Assembly (NCBI GenBank): GCA_026419785.1 | Contig: JAODTK010004521.1 | Coordinates: 310,001 to 374,000, forward strand | Direction: 5' to 3' | DNA from: Sclerodactyla briareus | Lineage: Eukaryota; Echinodermata; Holothuroidea; Dendrochirotida; Sclerodactylidae | DNA length: 64,000 nt | Shown here: positions 13,080-24,442 of the stretch, in pieces | Layout of the letters: the number at the start of each line of letters is the position of its first letter | Position numbering within the stretch: position 1 is the stretch's first letter | Program-made: the position numbers and the translations under genes | Notes under the pieces: generated by a model | Database searches by the model: none | Told to the model about the DNA's origin: nothing | The model's input: only the letters and a program-made list of their open reading frames with translations

Positions 13080-13960
13080 TCCTGTACAATGAATCGTTGC
13101 AGATATATAAGGATTGTCTATGTGACCCTGGAATGACCTTGACCTGATACCAAAAAACACTAGGGTTAATCTTCATCACTGTGTACAACTACACACTTAT
13201 TTTGAGCTTAATAGATATTTGCATCATTAGATATCATGCTGAGCAGATGTCCAATGCCAAATTTACCCACTTTCGTGTTTTTTTAGACTGTCTTTACCTT
13301 CCACATTCATTGCGATAGCTTGTGATTGATAAGAGTATCGTAGGATGTTAGTGCCATTGACTTTTTTTGTTTCTTAACAAGACGCATTTGTCCAACACAA
13401 AAAACATGCAAATCAGCCAGGTCAAAAGGTCAAATGAGGTCAAAAGGTCAAATGAGGTCAAAGTCTGTCACCAGATGTATTTCACCCATACTGAACGAAA
13501 CTTTCCATGACGACAGTCCTCCAATGTTTCGTTGCCGAATATATTACGATTTCTGTGGTGACCTTGATGACCTTGACCTCGACACCAAAAACAATAGGGT
13601 TCATCCTCACCATACATGCTCCCACATACCAATTTTGATAAACTTGATAGATACTCGCGGTCGTTAGATATCTGCTGACAAGCTTTGTGACTTTGCCCTT
13701 TCGTACCTTGAATGAACTGGAAGAGAACTAAAACATAGGGGTCAGCCTCCCCATTGCGCAACCCACATACCTAATTTGAACTTGAACAGTTTGCGTAGGT
13801 TAGATATCGTGCTGAAAGGGGTGTCACACAAACTCATACACACACACACAACACACACACGGACCCACCACACACACCCACACACACGACACACACACAC
13901 ACATACTGACACGGTGCATGACTGCATACATTCATTCTGCCTTCGGAAGGAATAAAAAAT
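13080..13960. repeat. Dispersed 'gaccttgacc' repeat family, two partial copies, with (CA)n
   Basis: A first partial copy (about 13,110-13,255) and a second (about 13,430-13,835) share the blocks 'tgaccttgacctgataccaaaaa', 'agggttcatc...catcac', 'aattttgagct.aatagat' and 'ttagatatc.tgctga'. The stretch just before copy two repeats 'aggtcaaaaggtcaaatg' (13,421-13,460). The second copy ends in a (CA)n microsatellite (13,837-13,904) and the tag 'gcatgactgcata.attc' (from 13,915). The same tag follows a CA-rich stretch at 48,613. Repeats rich in ggtcaaaggtca are, to my knowledge, widespread in marine invertebrate genomes. Confidence 0.7.
13837..13904. repeat. (CA)n microsatellite, interrupted
   Basis: Mostly CA dinucleotides with single-base interruptions. 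The minus-strand open frame through this tract is a low-complexity artefact (Val/Cys run). Confidence 0.9.
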
Positions 13961-14219
13961 GACCAAATGACTGCTGACTGGCTCGATTCCTTTTAATCGC
14001 ATGCCCGAAAAATGCACACATTTTCCATGACAGTGATGATCAAGCAAATTTTCAACCCAACCAATTGGAAGGGCACCGATGGATATCTTAACCATGGCTA
14101 TGGTAGGAATGCGACCACGATGAGGATTAACATCGATCAGTTTTCGGGAAGTACTGGCATTTTCAGTGGGATTGCATACTGCCATAAGTCACTGTAATGC
14201 CGCTCCCTTCAAACCCTGT

Positions 14220-15095
14220 GGGGGGGGGGGGGGTCTTTGAGACTGTTTTCTTGTACGGTACGCGTCCAACTGATGGTGGCGCGAATTGTAATGAATGAAC
14301 GTAGATGAGTTTCCTTCAAGAAGTGGTTGCTTGAATATACATTTCAGGAATTCATGTCAATTTTGTGGGATGTTTTGCTTACTGCCCATATACTGGCAAG
14401 TACCGTTTCCGGCATTCTGGGGGACTCGTAAAGGGCTAAAACAATTCCTTGTACATATGCGAGACCACTGATGCTGGCGGCCGAATGTAAGGAATAGACA
14501 TCGATTAGTTCCTTCAAGAACCGTTTCTTGAAATTATGAATTCTGAAATTCATTGCGTAATTTTAGGGACGTTGCTTGCTTAAGCTGCCATAGCGGTCCC
14601 GGTATTGAAATGCCGTTTCCTGCCAATACTGGGGGGTCCTGTAAAACGAAAATTTCCCTTGGTACCTTACGCGTCCACTGATGGTGGCGGCTGGCCCGAT
14701 TGTAAGAATAAACATTGATAAGTTCCTTCAAGCACGTTTCTTTGAAATTATGAATTCTGAAATTTATTGGCAATTTTGGAGAGGTTGTTTACTACCATAC
14801 GGTCCGGAAATGCCCTTTCCTGTGTCTGGGGGGTCTGTAAACATTTTTTCTGTATCCCTACGCGTCAGCAATCGACGGTGGGTCCCGAATGTACGGAAAA
14901 AAATTGATCATTTTTTCCCTTCAAGAATTTTTCTTGAAATAAAAATCGGGAATTTATTGACACTTTTAGGATGTTCTTCTGCCATAATGACCCCAGAAGT
15001 GCCTTTTTCCTGCATCTGGGGTGTCTGTGAACCGAAATTTTTTCGGTCAGCAACGCTACGCGCCAACTCATGGTGGCGCGCCGCTTAGCTATCTT
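14220..15095. repeat. Tandem array, unit ~200 bp, four units
   Basis: The landmark 'acgcgtccactgatggtggcg' recurs with its 'cca(a)ctgatg' core at 14,266, 14,465, 14,675, 14,866 and 15,063 (spacings 199, 210, 191, 197; mean 199). Within each unit the order is the same: that core, 'gaatgtaaggaata.acat.gat.agttccttcaag', 'tttcttgaaatta', 'gaattctgaaatttattg.caatttt', '.ggaaatgccgtttcctg.c..ctggggg', '.ctgtaaa.cgaaa'. Open frames crossing the array simply read through the repeat. A run of 13 G begins the array. The last core continues as 'ggcgcgccgcttagctatctt', which is also found at 26.87 kb. Confidence 0.9.
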
Positions 15096-18000
15096 ACCCT
15101 CATATGTCCCCACCATATTCAACACAGATCGCCGCCCCTGCAGTAGTTTCTCGGAATACCTCTCGAATTTCTCATTAGCAACTCATTCTTCACGTATTGC
15201 ATGCCACACCTGCACGAATCTCAGTGTGAGCTTCCGTTACCAACTGCTGAACAACCTACAACAATATCGCTGTCAAGAAAACTGATATTACGTTCAACTA
15301 AGCCCATATTCCAATGACCTGTCCTAGCAACTTCCGCACCCTGCCAAAAGTCTCAATTGGTATCAAATCACAGCTCATAATTCCCTCGTACATTCCGAAC
15401 TACATGCGCTTACGGGTATGATAGCCACGATTGCATTCATCGGATGTTGTAGAAAATACTTTTCTGATCGGAAGAACATTCTGAGATTCGGACCAAATAA
15501 TCCGAAGAACACTTCGCATATATCTCGTCGCATTCTTCAGCTGGATTGCAGAGAATCATCGAGAGTCGTTATAATTGGACCACCATTTGGGAACCCATTG
15601 GTGCATTGGTGACACGTCCATCACTAAATTATAACCCGTGTGGTTCCTATTCTGAAGCCACTCTTGAATCTAAGACAGGCCGTGAACGAGTTAGTTTGAA
15701 CCGCCTTAAGACGGTGACGTACACACCATCATGAAACTCGAGAGGATCAGGAGCAGTTGAAAGGCGACTCCTGTGGCATACGTCCTTGGGGCTTGGAACA
15801 CTGGAGTCATCACAACTGATCGAGTCTTTTGGTCTTATCTGCGAGCGCCCCCGAAGTTCGTATACGCTATCGGACTAAGCAGTCAATGGATAGTGGTGGT
15901 GTAGCCGCGGTCCGCGATGTATGAGCAAAAGAACCCGCTCCGTGTGTTTCGTATCGTTGTATAACCTAGTGAAGGAGGCTGGGACCACTGTCTAAGCTGA
16001 GGACGGCGATTGGATTCTTCCTTGACTACCTAATTTCGGGTTCGCTTTCCGTTCGCCGCATGCTCGTTTAAACCGCTGGCAGGACGTGGGGTATCCAATG
16101 CCATGGTCCCGGGGAGGCGAGGATGATAAAGTTTCCTGTGGGCATATGGCGGCCGCCTCCTGGCGGGTTTTAGCCTGCCCACTGTGTCCTTGTGTGAACA
16201 CAAATCATTGGGTTGGGGGCCCACCGCGCGTCCTCGCAAGTACCTCCTGAGTGGGAGGATGAGCCAGGCTCAGGTCTGTTCGCTTCCCCAGAAGAGACCG
16301 AACACTTGAAAGCGGCGGGTGGCTGCGGCGAGGTGCCTTCCAGAAAGGCGATGCTTCAAAGAGTGAGTATTGGCTGCTCAGCAGTGACCATTTTATTTCT
16401 TACAACTCTTACTTTCCTACTTCTTCATTCTTAGATTTCGGTCACAGTTTTCAAAATACTACTACCTCGTCCATCTACGAGAGGATCGAACGTCTTCTAT
16501 TCGAGCACAACCATCCGTTAAACTATATTCAACATACCCAACACAAACTATTCGCAGTTTCGATGAACAGACAACGTAGTGTAATTCATACTGATAATAA
16601 GGTGTGGAAACTGGCATAAGAAAAACCTGTCTGATAAGACTGCTATCATATTTGGCTATTCTAATGTATTCCTGAGATATGCTATTGTTTGTTCTGCTAC
16701 ATCTAGCGGATCTTTGGGATAGAAAATTGAATACCCCCAGGTGAACATTGTTATAGGTGAGGGTTTCCACACTGACAGTTACTTTCTCGGAGAATTGGCG
16801 AGTCCAAATATCGATTGAATACCCTCAATTCCTTTTTTTTCTATTTCTTCTTCTTAGCCTGTGTGTTTAAGTAAATTCATACTGAGCACATTCTCACATG
16901 GGATAGGAAACGACGAAGTCGTCGAATTGTTAGACTGCCCAGGGTGAAGTGGGACCATTCCGAATTCAAAGATATGGATATCTGAATGACTGTATTTATT
17001 CAGAATATATACACGAGGAAAAGCCCCGTGGGGTAAAAATTACGTTCGATCAGGATTAACTGTCATAGATTCTCATCAGGCTTAGATGTGCAATATGCGT
17101 GAGTGATACGGTTAGCAAACTATACACCGAATATACGTGAGACAGGATAAGAACTCTTTTTTCCACAATCGGTGAATGCGAAGACGTTTTACGAGAAAAA
17201 TCTTCCTGTAATCGAACTGACTAATCCAGCTAACATTGAGTGAAATTGATGTAATACTATAAAATTGCCAATCACGGCAAGCGTGTGAATTCTGCTCACA
17301 TGGATCTAGGTCTACCGATTTTTCAATATTCAGACTTATTCCATCCGGCCCACGGAAGGGCTGAAGTGTGCATATTGACTAGAATAAAGACAATGGAAAC
17401 TAGTCCAATTAGTACCACTGTAAATTAAAAATGTTACACACAATATTGTCAAACAGACTGGCTGTCAGCAGTTAGCGTGTCTGGGATTATGTCAGAAGTC
17501 ATCTTTTAATCATCAATGACACAACTTGAAAATCCATTGCAAAAGTCATTGCCTGTGAAGTTAAACCACTGTCGGATCATAACGAAAATAAACCCGGGTC
17601 AAGTTTGAAGGGGGTGGTAACGGCTAAACGGGTGAACTCTCTCAGTTGCAAGTCAGTGATGAATGTCAAAGTTCAAACAGGATACGTGCCGTTACGTCAA
17701 GTCACGGAGTTTTATCCCGTACGGCCGACGGATGCGACAGTAGACATTGCCCCGTCAAACAGGTCTGTCTTTCATTTCAGTCAAAGGATACCGGACGGAG
17801 AATAAAATGCGAACATGAAAAACCGGTCGGATGAATAAACTCCGATGTTCATTACTAGTACTCGCACAAGTGGCCAAAGTTAGGGGAATTTTATCAAATC
17901 GAATTATTTTCGTCTGATGAAAAATACTATATGGATACACATTGCCAAATAAGAACTTCATAAGAGACCCTTGCGTCCTGTAGTCATCATGCTCAAAAAC

Positions 18001-19515
18001 GATGACTTTTGACTATGGTGAACTAAAAACGCACTGAATGGCACTAGAAAAACATTGGTTTCCCTCTTTACATAGGTACGTTAACCTAATTGTCGAATGG
18101 ACTCTGCATACCTTTGTGTTCTGCATTTGTCGTGTACAAACATGTTCCTTTGATTTCTAAAGAACTTAAACTGCTACTAAAAATAAAAGGAGGATTTCTT
18201 CCCTGCTTTATAAAACTCATGCGTCCTTAAGTTATCCTGCTCCCCAGCATATGGCCTCTGACCTATAGTGATAAAACAATCAAAACAGTAAGTTTTCCTA
18301 TTCATAAAAGTAAATACTTACCAATATGACCTTCTGCTCAGTCAGTTATCGTGCTCACAAGGAAGCCTACTCGCGAGCAAGATCGAATATATGATCCCCT
18401 TTACCATCGCAAGAATAAAAACTTCAATCTGGCCATTCACATCTGATGGTACCCCAATATCCACGTCACTTGAGATAGAATATCCGATCATTCCATTGAA
18501 TTTTCTGTTATGCTCCCCACCCTCCCCCTTCCCAACCAGCCCACACCACCCCCTAAAGAGCATCGGTAGCGCCCATTTCTACAGAGCCCTTCAATCTTCT
18601 TACGTTGGAGTGCAAGTGACACTGATTTCGAAACTGAACAAATAAGACACTTGCAGTAAAGAGCCAATGTGTTGATTGTGTAAGACTTTCTTTGTGCTCT
18701 TCTGTCATAACACATTAGACATGGTGGGCGTGCGGCCGGGTGCGCCGCCTGGATTCCGCGCCTGGTTGTTTAGTGTGTGGCATTTTTACATTCGTATGCA
18801 TCCGCCGTACGATGGCGCGAGTTCATTTAATAGACCGCTCTATTCACACATAGGGCCAGTAGTCAGGTTGTGTGTGCTCCAGTAAGTTTGTCATGCATAT
18901 CCTCTGACCAGAGGATGCTTATATCATTCGCTAAGCTAAAATGTATATGCTTCGTACGGTACTGTAGGGGCCCTACGCATGTGCCCTGGGAAGTCGGACA
19001 CAGGCTTTGAATACCTGAATTATATAACATGACAACTTTCGAAGGGGCAAGGGGCGAATTTTCCTGGAATGGGTGGGGCGCAATCACACACAACCAAAAT
19101 CGTGAAAGGGGCAACTGGCCCTAGTTGCCCCCCTTGTATCCGCCACTGGCGAACTTGCTGACCTCCCCACAATTTGTCGCCCATTACTCAGTCCACTCAG
19201 CTTACCTCTAAATGACGTCCTTCAATTGAGCTGCGAGCCAAGAGAGTTCATTCCAATTCCACTGTATCCACCTCGAACCGCTAAGAATTTCGCTGTGGTC
19301 GCCTTATTTTTGCACGGCGCTTCGCGGAGTTTTTTTTTTCGATTGCATGCCAATTATCGGAGTATGCATTTTGTTACCCGTTTTCCTAAGAAATATGTAT
19401 TCTTCAAAACGGTCAAAAAACTGAATTCAATAACTTACCTTCAAAACACCCTAATTTTAGCTTGATGCAATTATCTTTGAACGATTTACCTTTAGTTAAA
19501 GCCTTCTCCCAGGGA
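15096..19515. other. No gene recognised
   Basis: About 4.4 kb without a supportable gene. A GC-richer stretch lies at 15,960-16,390 and carries overlapping short frames on both strands, none of which resembles a family I know. I see no intact RNA gene, no tandem array and no RT signature. Confidence 0.5.
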
Positions 19516-19519
19516 TTAG

Positions 19520-19636
19520 GTCGAGACCGGCTAGCCCGAGACCACCATCTTTATCTATACACTGTCGGTTATGGCGGTCTGACCGAGACCATTTACTCGA
19601 GCATATTCAAGACCGAGACCGATCTCGACTACATTC
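19520..19636. repeat. Minisatellite-like 'accgagacc' block
   Basis: Repeated GACCGAGACC/CTCGAGACC words ending in 'gatctcgactaca'. The same ending ('gcctcgactaca') closes the GC-rich block at 22,315-22,404, so the two are likely members of one dispersed repeat. Confidence 0.6.
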
Positions 19637-19686
19637 CTTGCCTACTCCATCCGTGAACACTTTTATCTCACGTTTTTTTTCATATT

Positions 19687-20248
19687 TGGATGAGAGATAA
19701 TTTGTTGGTGTGAAAATGAACGCCAAAACAGAAGTTGTCCATTTCTCCTTTAAGTATTCTGTCAGAGGGCATCCTCTCCATGATTACAATCTTTATATTG
19801 GTGGCCTCAGTATTGCTTGAGTTCTTCTAAACAGTTTTCGTAACCTCGGTGTAATTATGGACTCATCTGGGACCATGTCTGCTCACGCGATGTCGAACTT
19901 GACCGCCTCTTTTGCTCTTTTGAAAATCAATCAAATAAGGAATCTTCTCTCGTAGTGCAACCGAGAAATTGGTTAATGCTTTCATCACATCCCGTTAGAT
20001 TACTGTAACATCGACATTTTGTATACCTATGCAGGAAATTGGAAAGTTACAACTTACTCTCAGATTCTGCTGCCCGCCTCATAACTTCAAATGAGGAAAT
20101 ATGATCACATAACCCCTGCCCTATTGAGAACTCTCCATTTGGCTTCCTTTCAGCAACGTCTGATTCAAAAATTCTATGTCTAACCCATAAGGTCCTCCTA
20201 TGGGGTACAACGTTTTTGTTGATTTTATGCTTATCTTACACAGGGTTT
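19687..20248 (+). mobile_element. CR1/L2-like LINE fragment, C-terminal RT region
   Basis: Translated pieces in shifting + frames follow the order of the C-terminal part of a non-LTR reverse transcriptase. WMRDNLLV and NAKTEVVHF come first. They are followed by an 'RNLGVIMDSSGTMSAH' block, 'KINQIRNLLS', an 'LDYCN' block, 'YDHITPALLRTLH', 'QQRLI' and a final 'L.HKVL' piece. This is the region after the catalytic palm (thumb and linker) in CR1/L2-type elements. At least four frame changes and internal stops break it. Catalytic motifs upstream of this region are absent, so it is a 5'-truncated dead copy. A GC-rich repeat follows directly. The family call rests on recognised motif order and was not searched. 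Confidence 0.75.
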
Positions 20249-20261
20249 CTGTACCGTGCTT

Positions 20262-20438
20262 ATCATCAGTGTTGAAGGGCTCGCATGCGTCCTGCGGCTC
20301 GAGGTCCGACATCGAGCCCGTTTTTTTTTGACTGCAATCGTCCTCGGCCTCGGAGGCTGCGGCCCTCGGGCCGTCTGCCCGGCCTCGGAGCTTCCGGCCT
20401 CGGATTTTTGGCCGAGGCCGGATCGAGGCCGGACCAAA
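20262..20438. repeat. GC-rich 'GGCCTCGG' block with 10-bp inverted repeat
   Basis: Clusters of GGCCTCGG, with CCGGCCTCGG at 20,394-20,403 facing CCGAGGCCGG at 20,412-20,421 (loop of 8 bases). It starts with an oligo-T stretch after 'gagcccg' and stands out sharply from the AT-richer surroundings. Frames through it on both strands are compositional artefacts. Confidence 0.75.
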
Positions 20439-21461
20439 AAAAAAGTTTTGCTATTAAAATGAAGAACAAATGAAATTTTATGTAACCACTGATGCTTCAG
20501 GATTTGCGACAATTTGAACTAACGAGCATTCTCTGTATCCCCAAAAACTCTGCCGATAAATTAACTGGCGCTGCTCCTCGCCCCGCCGTGCATTTCCCCG
20601 TTGCAGTGCTAGAGTGCCGGCTGCCATCGACTAGCTGAGCTCTAGACATCTTCCGTACTGAATGCACTCGCACTGCAAAGTGCACACTTACGCATTGTTA
20701 TAGCTTTGTGTACAAAGCAGCGAATTCTTCCTGGCTGCTGCCACGTGGGAACACTCACTCACTGATCGCCCCACGTATGTCGTAGTAGGAGTAGCGAGAT
20801 GAACGTCTGGTCTCCAGTTTCATAAAACTGGTGGATAGGCCTGGACAATAGAATACTAAGATGGTGGTCTGTTCTGCATCGTGCATGTATTTTAATAATT
20901 CATATAAAGTTATATAACTACACTGTAGTCGTATTTTGTACATGAGAAAAAAAGCCCCCCAATATATTTGATGCATTTGGTTCACAAATATTTTTGTTCC
21001 TGCATTTAATGCCCCACGGAGATATTATTGTCGGTCTCGCCAGCGCCGCGCCGCCGATGGAGATTTTTCATGTTAGCTGCGATAACTCCAACGCGCCATT
21101 GTCGGTGTTTGACTTACAACTTTACAAACATGTTTATCGAATAAAAATCTCCGATGAGTTCAAAGCACTGGGAGTCGCCCACTAACCACCAGGGCGGGCA
21201 TCCGGGATTTTTGACGTTACTAAACTTTTTTTTATGCTGAGTTGCCTGTTTTGGAGAACATGGCGATCGTTTTAAAAGACTAACTTTCGTGTTTGCCCCA
21301 TGGACCCCCACCGATCTCATTCAATAGCGATGAGATCGTCAGTGTCTCTCCCGGCCCACTGATTTGCTCAATATTTGGATAATCTTGCCTGGTTTACCCG
21401 CCAGGCGATGTGTAGTTTATGGTTGCCTTTAGTCCAAGGAATCTATCAGTGCATGACAGTG
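20439..21461. other. No gene recognised; small hairpin
   Basis: The stretch at 21,005-21,185 has a short, relatively CpG-rich open frame on the + strand that I cannot match to anything. A 9-bp perfect stem (cgatctcat / atgagatcg) with a 9-base loop lies at 21,312-21,338. Otherwise nothing stands out. Confidence 0.5.
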
Positions 21462-21537
21462 GTGGTGTACGTGTGTCATGTGTGTGTGTGTCTGTGTGTG
21501 TGGTGTGTTTGTGTGTGTGTGTGTTTGTGTGTGTGTG
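21462..21537. repeat. (GT)n microsatellite, interrupted
   Basis: GT dinucleotides with scattered TT and GG interruptions. Frames crossing it are Val/Cys low-complexity. Confidence 0.9.
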
Positions 21538-21574
21538 GACGCCTGGAAATAATAACACTATTACTCTACTCCAC

Positions 21575-21700
21575 GGTGTAATTCAAGCTCATACTTGGCA
21601 TGTTGGGTTCCCCATAATGAGTATATGATCCCTATTGTTTCTCTGGTCAGGCTAAGGTCATCTGTTCAACAACTATCAGGCAGTTTTCAAGGTATCACAA
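21575..21700. repeat. Dispersed repeat, 'aagctcatacttgg' family (copy 1)
   Basis: Shares 'aagctcatacttgg.at', 'gg.ttcc.c.taatga...tgatcc', and 'aggtcatctg' in the same order as the copy at 28,620. Lies directly downstream of the (GT)n tract, as the 13 kb family lies next to (CA)n. Confidence 0.6.
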
Positions 21701-22314
21701 AGCCTTTCGCTCTCTGGTTCTGTTTTGTTGTTGGTTTTATGTCACTGTATATTTAGGATGATATTGAGTGAATGTATTGCCCAGCCAAGATGGATGTTAA
21801 AATGTAACTTTTATAGACTTAAAAACAAAATGTGTCGACACACCTGAACGGATGGGCAGGTCCTTTACTGATTAAATTCCACAGCCTCTTGGAAGCCACA
21901 TGGTGCAGCCAGAATCAGTACTCTTCTTCTCCACCAGATGCTGTATACTTGATGTTTTTCAAAATGCAGTGCATTGTCCTAGCATCTAAGGCTCGTACCT
22001 GTCTGCCTGTGCACTATGAAGAGTCATATTGAAGAGTGTATTTAATGTGATGTATAAGTATACCTTTATAGCAAATCGCACAAGATTAATTATTTTCACA
22101 ACTGCATTCATATTTTTCCTCATTCTGATACGACGTCAAGAATAAGATTGGGTTGCCTATCATTTTTGCTTGTTCGGAATCCTCATTTTCAGGACTTCAA
22201 ACATTCTTGTCTCCATATATTAATCAAAATGACTAGCTGTAGCCATGGGGCAGACAAAACAAAATTACCCTAGTGTATTCAACACTGGCCATAAAAGGTA
22301 CGCTGTATATTATT
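21701..22314. other. No gene recognised
   Basis: Ordinary AT-rich sequence, no recognisable gene or repeat. Confidence 0.5.
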
Positions 22315-22404
22315 GCCCGGCCTCGTCTCGGCCTCGGCCGCGGGGGTGCGGCCTCGGCCTCGGCCCGGGCCTTGGCCTCGATGCAGTCGCCTCGACTACA
22401 ACCC
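22315..22404. repeat. GC-rich 'GGCCTCGG' block (second)
   Basis: Repeats of GGCCTCGG and CGGCC ending in 'gcctcgactacaaccctg'. Related in word content to 20,262-20,438 and in its ending to 19,520-19,636. Confidence 0.7.
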
Positions 22405-23574
22405 TGCTTATCATGTGAGACGCCTTGAGATGGTTGCCATAATAATGCGTTTTATAGAATAATTTAACTTACATACATTACATTACTTTTCCAAAACTTA
22501 TGCAACTAATAACATTTTACACATCTTCGATTGAGAAATAGCGGTTATACCCAACCTACAATTTGCAATGCCCGAATCAATTAGGCGCGTCGTTCTAGCA
22601 GTCCGGGCAACTGCCGAGCCTACAGATCGTGTGCCTCATTCTTTGTTTATTCCTTGACGTAGTGAACTGCTCAAAAGTTTGGGCATCAAAGTCCGAATCC
22701 TAAAAAATTAGTTTTCCTTTTTTCACACTAAATCACACGACCGTCCGTGTTCATTGCCCTGAAACCAATTCATCCGGCGCGTTTCGACCAAGGGCGTAGG
22801 AATCGGCGTGCTGAACCACCCCCCCCCCCCCCGTGATCCAATGTAGGGGGAAGGTACCACCCCTCCCCACTTACTCCTCGGGGTGAAAACCCTTTTGTTT
22901 TATTTTGCATGTGCCAAAATTAGCAATAATAAACTTTTTTTCGTGCAATTAACACACATATTTACAACGATCGCCGTGGATTGGCTGTCGTATTGTGAAG
23001 CATCACTAGTGTATATTGTTTGGTTAGGGATTAGTGTAGGAATTAAATTCACGTACAACCAATGCGAAATAGCCTTGTTTGTAAAAATCTGCAAATTGAC
23101 CGTCCAGCATTTTCACAATGGCTAGTTGGCAATTTTATAATCTGCATGGGACTGAAATCTACAAATAGCGTCCTGGATTAGTCTCTGAAAAAAAAAAAGG
23201 GGGGCGTGGAAATACGAGGAGGAAGCTCCCGCCTCGCATTTCAGCACTCCAACTCGGACAAAAAAAGTTCACCATGGTCCCAAATGAACAGCCGAAATGA
23301 GTATGAAAAAATGAGAGAGAAGTATCTAGACAAGGAAGGAGCAATGTTGACCGACCATGCGAAATTCAGGAAAAGATGCGAAGGTTTTTTTTTAAATAAA
23401 ATTTCAACAATTTTTAGTTTTTTCTGTTTTTTATAATATATATATATACGCAATATCCTTAGGTGAATTTTACGTACCGGTTCCCGTCATCTGCGAACTC
23501 AATGAAATTCGATAACTTTATGATTTTCATCTTTTTCAAAGGAAGGAAGGGGAACGTGGCAGAATAAATCTATG
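22405..23574. other. No gene recognised; poly-C and short simple repeats
   Basis: A run of 14 C at 22,819-22,832 sits in a G/C-biased patch typical of the window's dispersed repeats. A short (TA)n lies near 23,436-23,450. A poly-A run followed by GGGGGGCGTGG lies near 23,190-23,210. No gene is supportable. Confidence 0.55.
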
Positions 23575-24420
23575 ACCTGGGTCACTAGTACGGACTGACA
23601 GGAGGATCTTGACGGTCCCTGAAAAGTGAGATTTCGACCACATTACAACGATGGGCACTGCCCATGTGGCTTCACCACTAGTATCAAAGCAACAAATTGC
23701 ATCTAAAGGACATGTGAAAATGCCAAAAGTATTTTACGCGACGGGGGGGGGGGGGGGGCAGGCTGCCTTACACATTTTTCTGAGATGAGAAATTCGGGGC
23801 AAAAATGACAAAAAATCGTGAAAGATTTTTGGGCAGCGAAAAGGCAAAAGTAAAAAAAAAAAGTCGAATTTTCGAATCTTCTGCTGGCTGGCCAAATTTA
23901 TGATGAAAATGCCCGAAAAACATGCCAAAATTTCCGCGCGGTACCAGTCCTGCATTAGGTGAGATTGCCCTCCAATTGAACTCCAAGAAGACCCTTACTA
24001 CCCATGGAGCTCAGTACAATTTGGCAGGAAAAGGGCAAGGGATCTTGAGTAGTAAGTCGCATCTAAGGACGTGAAAATTCAATTTATTTCTGGAACAAAG
24101 TGAATGTTTAGGAGTGTCATAATCCATCAGCTGCATCTAAAGCCACCTGAAATGCAAACATTTTTAAAGTGGAAAGAGGGGGGTGGTCCTCTGATGAAGG
24201 GAGATTCAAACTTACTAAATCTTACCGCCCCCGATTCGATTTGGCAGAGCAAGGCACAAGATTCAGAGCAGCAAGTCGCCTCTATAAGGACATGTGGAAA
24301 TGCGAAATTATTTCTGGAATGAAGTGAGTGTTTTGGAGTGTTATATTGCACCAAATTGCATCTATGGCCACCAGAAAATGCAAAAAATTTGCGGGGGAGG
24401 AGGACATCCCTCTCCCAGCG
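23575..24420 (+). repeat. Long dispersed repeat, copy A
   Basis: Aligns by eye, in order, with the reverse complement of about 51.53-52.14 kb. Shared blocks include 'ctggc.ggccaaa.tttatgat', 'atgcccgaaaaac', 'tactgcccatg-gagctcagta' (tactacccatggagctcagta here), 'aagtcgcatctaaggacgtgaaaa', 'ggagtgtcataat', 'catctaa.gccacctgaaatgcaaa', 'cttactaaatctta' and 'gattcgatttggcagag'. Within the copy the motif 'tctaaggacatgtgaaaatgc' recurs about every 230-360 bp (near 23,705, 24,062 and 24,283). It includes a run of 16 G at 23,743-23,758. A LINE fragment begins at its 3' edge. Confidence 0.75.
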
Positions 24421-24442
24421 CAGTCCACTGAAAAAGAATCCT

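Noticed and set aside
13742-14185. 147-codon minus-strand open frame
   Set aside because: It owes its length to the (CA)n tract read as a Val/Cys run and to the dispersed repeats around it.
14681-15088. 135-codon plus-strand open frame
   Set aside because: It reads straight through two units of the 200-bp tandem array; the frame is not kept between units.
15776-15850. 'LGAWNTG' reading that resembles the start of an APE-type LINE endonuclease
   Set aside because: The sequence that follows does not continue the domain (no QET block), so the match is too short.
16213-16434. Short frame ending in a hydrophobic stretch, possibly a membrane protein
   Set aside because: No recognisable family, overlapping frames on the other strand of equal quality, and no supporting splice structure.
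20256-20512. Several overlapping 60-90-codon frames on both strands
   Set aside because: All are produced by the GC-rich GGCCTCGG block, which suppresses stop codons.
21003-21185. Short CpG-rich frame as a host exon
   Set aside because: No homology recognised and no splice or promoter evidence beyond composition.
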